This document shows, one piece after another, positions 14,880-20,778 of a stretch of DNA of 20,778 bases. The stretch is from contig DETV01000075.1 in the NCBI GenBank assembly GCA_002361775.1, positions 1-20,778 of the forward strand, read 5' to 3'. The notes beneath the pieces are model-generated. The model did no database searches. It was not told where the DNA came from and saw only the letters and a list, made by a program, of their open reading frames with translations. The DNA comes from Eubacterium sp. UBA3279 (lineage in GTDB: Bacteria > Bacillota > Clostridia > Lachnospirales > Lachnospiraceae). The position numbers and the translations under genes were made by a program. Position 1 is the stretch's first letter, and each line of letters starts with the position of its first letter.

Positions 14880-16274
14880 ATGGTATTTTCAAGTATTCCA
14901 TTTTTATATTATTTTCTTCCGTTGGTTCTGATTTGTTATTTTGCAGTTCCATTTAGGTTTAAGAATTTTATTTTGCTGATTTTCAGTCTGGTGTTTTATT
15001 CCTGGGGAGAACCCCGCTATATTATTTTGATGGTATTTTCTATTATAATGGCATATGCGGAGGGATTTCTTCTGGGAAAGACACAGAGGAAAAAGGCAGC
15101 AGTGGTTTTGGCAGCAGCCTGTTGTGTACACATCGGGCTGCTGATCTGTTTTAAGTATACAGATTTTTTGATTGAAAATGTGAATGCGGTGGGAGGACAT
15201 ATTCCCCTGATAAAACTTGCACTTCCTGTAGGCATTAGCTTTTATACTTTTCAAATTCTCAGTTACCTGGTGGACGTATATCGAAAAAATTGTCAGGTAC
15301 AGAAAAATCTGATTTCTTTTGGAGCGTATGTTTCCATGTTTCCCCAGTTGATTGCCGGTCCCATTGTTCGATATAGTGATATCGAGAAACAATTGGTGTA
15401 TAGAACCCACACTGTGGATCAGGCGGCATTGGGAATCCGCAGATTTATGTTGGGAATGGGGAAAAAGGTACTGCTGGCAAATAGCCTGGGAAAATTATGT
15501 GATATTTTTCAAATAACATCAGATCCGTCGGTTTTATATTATTGGCTATATGCCATTGCATTTTGTCTGCAGATTTATTTTGATTTTTCCGGATACAGTG
15601 ATATGGCAATCGGATTGGGAAAAATTTTCGGTTTTCATTTTCCGGAAAATTTCGATTATCCTTATGTCTCAAAAAGCATTCAGGAATTCTGGAGACGGTG
15701 GCATATGACGCTGGGTTCCTGGTTTCGAGATTATGTGTATATTCCTATGGGAGGAAATCGGGTAAGTAAAGGTCGGTGGTTTTTCAATATAGCCACAGTA
15801 TGGTTTCTTACTGGTTTGTGGCATGGAGCTGCATGGAATTTTGTGGTTTGGGGATTGATGTTTGCTGTATTACTGTTAGTGGAAAAAGCAGGATTTTTAC
15901 ATTTCCTGAACAGACACAAAGTATTTTCCCATATTTATGTAATGTTGATGGTGGCAGTCAGTTTCGTCATTTTCAATGCGGCTGATATGAAAGAAGCCTT
16001 ACAGTATTTACGGGTGATGTTTACCGGAGGGAGTCTTCCTTTCCTATCTCAGGAATTTTTGTATTATCTGAGAAGCTACGGAGTGATTTTGCTGTTGGCG
16101 ATTGTTGGCGCCACACCGATGATTCCGGAAAGTATAAAAAAATTGAGAGAAAAAAAATGGGGAAATACGATATTGAATATAGTAGAACCGATTTTTCTTG
16201 TATTGCTTTTTGTGGTGATCACCAGCTTTCTGGTGAACGACTCCTATAATCCTTTCTTGTATTTTAGATTCTAA
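14880..16274 (+). CDS. MBOAT-family O-acyltransferase (AlgI-like)
   Basis: This is a polytopic membrane protein of 464 residues that moves acyl groups, usually acetyl, across the membrane to an extracytoplasmic acceptor. The N-terminal block FSSIPFLYYFLPLVLICYF and the segment LIFSLVFYSWGEP are typical of the AlgI/PatA branch. The active-site region is intact: EFWRRWHMTLGSWFRDYVYI with H275, and LTGLWHGAAWNF with H315, the presumed catalytic histidine. About ten hydrophobic segments are visible. Its start is 1 bp after the lipoprotein stop, with only a weak ribosome binding site, so it relies on coupling. The DHHW gene follows 52 bp downstream. The acceptor polysaccharide is unknown. Confidence 0.93.
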   Translation: MVFSSIPFLYYFLPLVLICYFAVPFRFKNFILLIFSLVFYSWGEPRYIILMVFSIIMAYAEGFLLGKTQRKKAAVVLAAACCVHIGLLICFKYTDFLIENVNAVGGHIPLIKLALPVGISFYTFQILSYLVDVYRKNCQVQKNLISFGAYVSMFPQLIAGPIVRYSDIEKQLVYRTHTVDQAALGIRRFMLGMGKKVLLANSLGKLCDIFQITSDPSVLYYWLYAIAFCLQIYFDFSGYSDMAIGLGKIFGFHFPENFDYPYVSKSIQEFWRRWHMTLGSWFRDYVYIPMGGNRVSKGRWFFNIATVWFLTGLWHGAAWNFVVWGLMFAVLLLVEKAGFLHFLNRHKVFSHIYVMLMVAVSFVIFNAADMKEALQYLRVMFTGGSLPFLSQEFLYYLRSYGVILLLAIVGATPMIPESIKKLREKKWGNTILNIVEPIFLVLLFVVITSFLVNDSYNPFLYFRF

Positions 16275-16326
16275 AAGAAGGAATAAAAAATTAGTAGATG
16301 AAAAGTTTCGAAAGGAGTTTTGGCAA

Positions 16327-17427
16327 ATGTCAGAAAAAATCAGAAATATTGTGGTTGTATGTACTGCGGTCTGTTTTTTGACAGGATTTTTTATCGGTTG
16401 TCTGGTGAAACCACAGGATGAAATATCCCTCAGTGAGAGAAGACAGTTGGCTCAGTTTCCTCAGGTGGGGGGAAAAGAAATTATTTCCGGAAAATTCATG
16501 AAAGAATTTGAGAAATATGCTTCGGATCAGTTTCCGCTGAGAGAGGAGCTTCGCCAGGTTTATGGGGCAGTTTCCACGGAGCTTTTACGCCAGTCAGATA
16601 TGGATGGATTGTACTTGATGGGAGATATGGCGATAGCAAAGGAATATCCGTTACGGGAAAAATCCCTGCAGCATGGCGTGGAAATTTTCCAGAATATTTA
16701 TGATCGCTGTCTGAAGGAACAGGGAGGAGAGATCTATCTGTCTTTGATCCCTGATAAAAATTATTTTCTTCGGGAAGATCAAAGGGTATTGTCCATGGAC
16801 TATGATTACTTTTTTGAAAGTATAAAAAATGCTTTGCCTCAGATGACCTATCTGGATATTACTCCTTACCTGGAGCTGGAAGATTATTATCGGACAGATC
16901 CCCACTGGCGGCAGGAAAAAATAGTGGATGTGGCCCAATATCTTGCAGAGCAGATGGGAACCGCTGTGTCAGGTGACTATGATGTGAAAGAAGTAGATTC
17001 CTTGTTTTACGGAAGTTACGTGGGCCGGGCGGCCAGAAAGATGGAGGGAGAGAAGATGTATTACCTGACTAATGAGAAACTGGAAAATTGTCAGGTGTAT
17101 GACCATCAGAATGATCGGGAAATGGAAATGTACGATCAGAAAAAAGCGAAGGGAAGAGATCCCTATGAGATGTATCTGTCCGGTTCCCTGTCCTATGTTA
17201 CCATTGAAAATCCGGAAGTGACAGAAGAAAAAGAATTGATTATTTTCAGGGATTCTTTTGGCAGCGGGATTGCGCCTTTGTTGGCAGAAGGATACAGTAA
17301 AATCACTTTGCTGGATGTGCGGTATATCTCCAGCTATACATTAGGCTCTCTGGTGGACTTTAGTGACAGTGATGTATTGTTTTTATACAGCACCTCTGTT
17401 TTGAATCACAGTGAGACATTAAAATGA
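16327..17427 (+). CDS. DHHW/AlgX-like extracytoplasmic protein (SGNH-like acetyltransferase partner)
   Basis: Residues 8-30 form one membrane segment or uncleaved signal; the rest should be outside the cell. The opening LSERRQLAQFPQ is typical of DHHW proteins. The motif YRTDPHW (D191, H193, W194) is the TDxHW-type signature, and FRDSFGSG (S310) supplies the likely nucleophilic serine of an SGNH-like fold. In alginate and related systems such proteins take acetyl from the MBOAT partner and place it on the polymer. AAAGGAG at 16311-16317 supports ATG 16327. It follows the MBOAT gene and ends the three-gene operon. It could have lost transferase activity, but the key residues are present. Confidence 0.88.
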   Translation: MSEKIRNIVVVCTAVCFLTGFFIGCLVKPQDEISLSERRQLAQFPQVGGKEIISGKFMKEFEKYASDQFPLREELRQVYGAVSTELLRQSDMDGLYLMGDMAIAKEYPLREKSLQHGVEIFQNIYDRCLKEQGGEIYLSLIPDKNYFLREDQRVLSMDYDYFFESIKNALPQMTYLDITPYLELEDYYRTDPHWRQEKIVDVAQYLAEQMGTAVSGDYDVKEVDSLFYGSYVGRAARKMEGEKMYYLTNEKLENCQVYDHQNDREMEMYDQKKAKGRDPYEMYLSGSLSYVTIENPEVTEEKELIIFRDSFGSGIAPLLAEGYSKITLLDVRYISSYTLGSLVDFSDSDVLFLYSTSVLNHSETLK

Positions 17428-17458
17428 AATTTTTACATTAAATATAGAATTATCCTAA

Positions 17459-17487
17459 TTGAGATATTTTTAGAGGCATAGTATGAT
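17459..17487 (+). promoter_or_regulatory. Sigma-A promoter of the alpha-mannosidase gene
   Basis: TTGAGA (17459-17464) and TATGAT (17482-17487) are separated by exactly 17 bp, predicting RNA from about 17494. It lies 32 bp after the DHHW stop, so the mannosidase is an independent unit. I see no operator-like palindrome around it. Confidence 0.65.
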
Positions 17488-17532
17488 GATGCCAAAAGGA
17501 AATAAAAGACGAAGCCTGAGAAGGAGAACATT

Positions 17533-20500
17533 ATGTTTTTAACTGACAGAAAATTAGAGAGAAGAATCTCAGAATTACAGGAATATCGTTACAGGGATGT
17601 GAAGCATCTGGAAAGCTTTGCAGTTGCAGAAGAAACACAGGGAGTTGTAAATCCGGAACTTCCAAAATCTTTTGAAGGCTGGGATGAACTTTGTGTAGGA
17701 GATACATGGAAGGGCCGTGACCGTTTCCTGTGGATGCACAGAGAAATCGAGATTCCTGCAGAATGGACAGGAAAGAAGGTTCTTGGTATTTTCGATTATG
17801 GTAATACAGGAGCAGGAAATAACTCTGGTTTTGAATCCATGTTCTATCTGAATGGAGAAATGTATCAGGGTGTGGATGCAAACCACAAAGAAGTATTTTT
17901 TAAAGAAGAGCATTGCGGAAAAGTTCTGGATGTAACATTCCGTCTTTGGTCAGGTCTGGAAGGAGGCGGCGTTCCTACTCCTCAGGAACATAAGATTGCC
18001 CGGGCAGATCTGGCATGGCTGGATGAACAGGTAGACGATTTATACTATATGGCGATGATGGTATGGGAAACAATCAAAGAACTGAACGAATACGATCCCA
18101 TTCAGCATGACCTGAGAAAAGCGCTGGACAAGGCGTTCCACTGTATTGACTGGTCTGAGCCAGGCAGCGAAGCTTTTTATGAAAGTGTTCATGAAGCAGA
18201 TACTGTGTTAAATGAAACAATTGACGGAATGGATAAAAAGTCTCTGGTAAATATCCGCTGCGTAGGTCACACCCATATTGATGTGGCATGGCTGTGGAGA
18301 CTGAAACATACCCGCGAAAAATGTTCCCGTTCTTTCTCTACCGTATTGCGCCTGATGGAGCAGTATCCGGAATATATTTTCCTTCAGACACAGCCTCAGT
18401 TATATGAGTATGTAAAAGAAGAGTTTCCGGAGTTATATGAAAAGATTAAAGAACGTGTGGCAGAGGGCAGATGGGAAGCAGACGGCGCCATGTGGGTGGA
18501 AGCAGACTGTAATCTGACCAGCGGTGAATCTCTTACAAGACAGATTCTCATCGGAAGTAAATTTATTAAAGATGAATTTGGAACAGATGTGGAATATCTG
18601 TGGCTGCCGGACGTATTCGGTTATTCCTGGGCTTTGCCTCAGATTCTGAAAAAAGCCGGAATCGATATGTTTATGACAACAAAAATCAGTTGGAACCAGT
18701 ATAACCGTATGCCTCACGATACATTTAAATGGAAAGGTATTGACGGAAGTGAGGTTCTTACCCACTTTATCACCACACCGGAACCGTGGAATGAGCCAGG
18801 TTCCTGGTTCTATACTTACAATGGAAAATTGATTCCAAAGACAGTAAAAGGTTGCTGGGATGCTTACAGTGAAAAACAGATGAACAAAGACCTGCTGATT
18901 TCTTATGGATTTGGAGACGGCGGCGGCGGAGTAAACCGTGATATGCTGGAATGCAGAAGAAGAATTGACAAAATTCCGGGTATGCCAAATCTGAAAACAT
19001 CCAGAGCAGGGGACTATTTCCGTGATCTGAAAGAAACAGTGAAGAATACAGATCAGTATGTAAATACCTGGGATGGAGAGTTGTATCTGGAGTATCACAG
19101 AGGAACATATACCAGCCAGGGTTATAACAAACGGATGAACCGTAAAATGGAACTTTTGTACCGCAGAGCGGAATGGTTTGCCGTACTGGATGCTCTGAAG
19201 AAAAAGGATATCCGTTTTGCAAAACAGGAAGAACTGACTACAGGATGGAAACATATTCTTACCGATCAGTTCCATGATATTATTCCTGGTTCTTCAATCC
19301 ATGAAGTATACGAAGATTCCCGTAAGGATTACGAATATATTGAAGGCATTGCAAGAAAAGTGGAAAATGGGGCAATTGCTGATATTACAGATCAGAATCC
19401 TAACCATTATACTGTATTTAACGCTTCCGGATGGAACAGAGATGAAATTGTTGTGATTCCAGAAGAGAGAACAGGTATTTTCAGGGATGTTAACGGAAAT
19501 GAACTTACTGCTCAGCAGGCAGGAAATGTAACCTATGTAGCAGTGAAAAATGTTCCGGCTATGGGTACAGAAGAAGTTATTTTCGAAGAAGCAAAACAGG
19601 AAGAAAATGAAGCAAGATTCATTATTTCCGGAAAAAATATTGAAACTCCGTATTACAGCATTTCTTTGAATTCTTACGGTCAGATTACAAGACTGTATGA
19701 TAAGACTTTTGACCGGGAAGTTCTTCCGGAAGGCGAAAGAGCAAATGTACTGCAGATTTTCGAAGATAAGCCAATTGATAATGATGCATGGGATATTGAT
19801 ATTTTCTATCAGGAGAAAATGCGTGAGATCACAGATCTGACAAGATTTGAAGTGACAGAGTGTGGTCCTTTGCAGATGAAGATCCGTATGGAATGGAGTT
19901 ATATGAATTCCACTATCTGCCAGGATATGATTCTGTACAGCACAACCAGAAGAATTGATTTTGCTACAACTGTGGATTATCATGAGAAGCATCAGCTTTT
20001 GAAAGCAGCATTCCCGGTAAATATCCGTTCTACTTATGGAACATATGATGTGCAGTACGGAAATGTAAGACGTCCAAATCACTGGAATACCAGTTGGGAT
20101 CAGGCTCGTTTTGAAAGTGTTGCTCACAGATGGGCAGATCTGTCTGAGAGAAACTATGGTGTCAGCCTGTTAAATGACTGCAAATACGGTCATGATATCA
20201 AAGATAATATTATGCGTATCACATTGCTGAAAGCAGCAACTCATCCAGATCATCTGGCTGATCAGGGTATGCATACCTTTACTTACGCTCTGCTTCCTCA
20301 TGAGGGAGATTTTGTAGAAGGAAATGTAGTGCAGGAAGCTTATGCGCTGAATGATCCTATGCAGGTAGTAAGTGGAAGCCTGAACCTGAATATGGAAAGT
20401 TTTGTGACCTTCAACAATGATCAGGTGGAAATTGATGCGGTGAAGAAATCAGAAGACGGACAGTATATTGTGGTTCGTTTCCATGAGTTCGCAGGTTCAG

Positions 20501-20655
20501 CACAGAAAGTAACCATGACTCCTGGATTTGATTTTGCAGCATGGGCAGAATGTGATCTGAGAGAACGTCCGATCAGTGAATTCTCAGAGAAAAAAGAAAT
20601 TGAAATGGATCTTCATGCATATGAGATCAAAACAGTTTTGATAAAAATTTGCTAA
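17533..20655 (+). CDS. Glycoside hydrolase family 38 alpha-mannosidase
   Basis: This 1040-residue enzyme removes alpha-linked mannose with retention of configuration, using zinc. An N-terminal beta domain (about 1-235) precedes the catalytic barrel, where GHTHIDVAWLWRLKHTRE gives zinc ligands H248 and D250. LWLPDVFGYSWALPQ supplies nucleophile D360, and DQFHDIIPGSS adds H581. The C-terminal half is the beta-rich GH38 region. No signal peptide is present, so it acts in the cytoplasm, as in the 2C1-like branch, probably on imported manno-oligosaccharides from host or dietary glycans. AAGGAG at 17521-17526, 6 bp before the ATG, fixes the start. It has its own promoter and no sugar transporter beside it in the window. 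Confidence 0.95.
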   Translation: MFLTDRKLERRISELQEYRYRDVKHLESFAVAEETQGVVNPELPKSFEGWDELCVGDTWKGRDRFLWMHREIEIPAEWTGKKVLGIFDYGNTGAGNNSGFESMFYLNGEMYQGVDANHKEVFFKEEHCGKVLDVTFRLWSGLEGGGVPTPQEHKIARADLAWLDEQVDDLYYMAMMVWETIKELNEYDPIQHDLRKALDKAFHCIDWSEPGSEAFYESVHEADTVLNETIDGMDKKSLVNIRCVGHTHIDVAWLWRLKHTREKCSRSFSTVLRLMEQYPEYIFLQTQPQLYEYVKEEFPELYEKIKERVAEGRWEADGAMWVEADCNLTSGESLTRQILIGSKFIKDEFGTDVEYLWLPDVFGYSWALPQILKKAGIDMFMTTKISWNQYNRMPHDTFKWKGIDGSEVLTHFITTPEPWNEPGSWFYTYNGKLIPKTVKGCWDAYSEKQMNKDLLISYGFGDGGGGVNRDMLECRRRIDKIPGMPNLKTSRAGDYFRDLKETVKNTDQYVNTWDGELYLEYHRGTYTSQGYNKRMNRKMELLYRRAEWFAVLDALKKKDIRFAKQEELTTGWKHILTDQFHDIIPGSSIHEVYEDSRKDYEYIEGIARKVENGAIADITDQNPNHYTVFNASGWNRDEIVVIPEERTGIFRDVNGNELTAQQAGNVTYVAVKNVPAMGTEEVIFEEAKQEENEARFIISGKNIETPYYSISLNSYGQITRLYDKTFDREVLPEGERANVLQIFEDKPIDNDAWDIDIFYQEKMREITDLTRFEVTECGPLQMKIRMEWSYMNSTICQDMILYSTTRRIDFATTVDYHEKHQLLKAAFPVNIRSTYGTYDVQYGNVRRPNHWNTSWDQARFESVAHRWADLSERNYGVSLLNDCKYGHDIKDNIMRITLLKAATHPDHLADQGMHTFTYALLPHEGDFVEGNVVQEAYALNDPMQVVSGSLNLNMESFVTFNNDQVEIDAVKKSEDGQYIVVRFHEFAGSAQKVTMTPGFDFAAWAECDLRERPISEFSEKKEIEMDLHAYEIKTVLIKIC

Positions 20656-20778
20656 TCCATAAAAGAATATAGAATAATAGAAAGTCACTGTGTGCAGAGA
20701 GTTCATGTAACCAGTGAAAGGTACTGTGAACAGAGTGAGCAGTAACCAGAAAGAAGGGGGCTGTCGGGAAATAGATAG
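20656..20778. repeat. Intergenic tail with small inverted repeats
   Basis: TCACTG (20685-20690) can pair with CAGTGA (20712-20717), and TACTG (20722-20726) with CAGTA (20740-20744). No T tract follows either, so neither is a clear terminator. AAGAAGGGGG near 20751-20760 resembles a ribosome binding site, but no start codon follows before the window ends. Confidence 0.35.

Noticed and set aside
18433..19275. Long open frame (280 codons) on the minus strand
   Set aside because: It is antisense to the GH38 catalytic region, whose + strand motifs are intact; it has no recognisable domain and unlikely composition.
19294..20127. Long open frame (277 codons) on the minus strand
   Set aside because: It is antisense to the C-terminal half of the mannosidase, rich in Cys, Ile and Ser without domain pattern; a shadow of the real gene.

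Overview
The window looks like chromosome from a Gram-positive gut Clostridium of the Lachnospiraceae type (Blautia, Dorea or Roseburia relatives). The grounds are the low G+C content, strong AGGAGG-type ribosome binding sites, short Clostridia-style operons, an EF-Tu tail ending REGGRTVGSGRVATIIE, and a GH38 alpha-mannosidase. I cannot assign a species from sequence alone. All convincing genes are on the + strand.

Region 1 (1 to about 9324) is an AT-rich accessory or defence island. It opens inside a type III restriction-modification operon: the 3' part of the methyltransferase mod, overlapping res. A tight three-gene cassette follows: a small P-loop kinase-like protein, a GNAT fused to a PUA/ASCH-like C-terminal region, and a stand-alone ASCH protein. 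This cassette is the best candidate here for an uncharacterised system. Next come a decayed coding stretch, a Schlafen/AlbA-type ATP-binding regulator with a curious two-frame DNA repeat, a strong hairpin terminator, an AbiH-family gene, and an AbiEi-like antitoxin gene broken by one in-frame TAA and lacking its toxin. About 400 bp of relic DNA closes the island.

Region 2 (9325 to 9464) is a boundary marker. It holds the last 17 codons and stop of an EF-Tu gene (tuf) followed by a perfect 11-bp UUCG-capped terminator. No body of tuf is attached. This suggests that the island entered, or was rearranged, at the 3' end of tuf.

Region 3 (9532 to 13711) is a housekeeping operon. A promoter and a roughly 190-nt structured leader with its own terminator-like hairpin precede folE, an HD-domain gene, folP and a folB-folK fusion. 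Together these carry GTP to dihydropteroate, except for dihydroneopterin-triphosphate dephosphorylation, for which the HD protein is a candidate. A thiol peroxidase (bcp/PrxQ) and yaaA follow closely, adding peroxide defence to the same probable transcript.

Region 4 (13712 to 20778) concerns the cell surface and glycans. It starts with a chimeric pseudogene made of a lipoprotein signal-peptide stub and an unrecognised fragment. A lipoprotein, an AlgI-type MBOAT acyltransferase and a DHHW/AlgX-like protein then form a likely envelope O-acetylation operon. A cytoplasmic GH38 alpha-mannosidase has its own good promoter. The last 120 bp contain only small inverted repeats.
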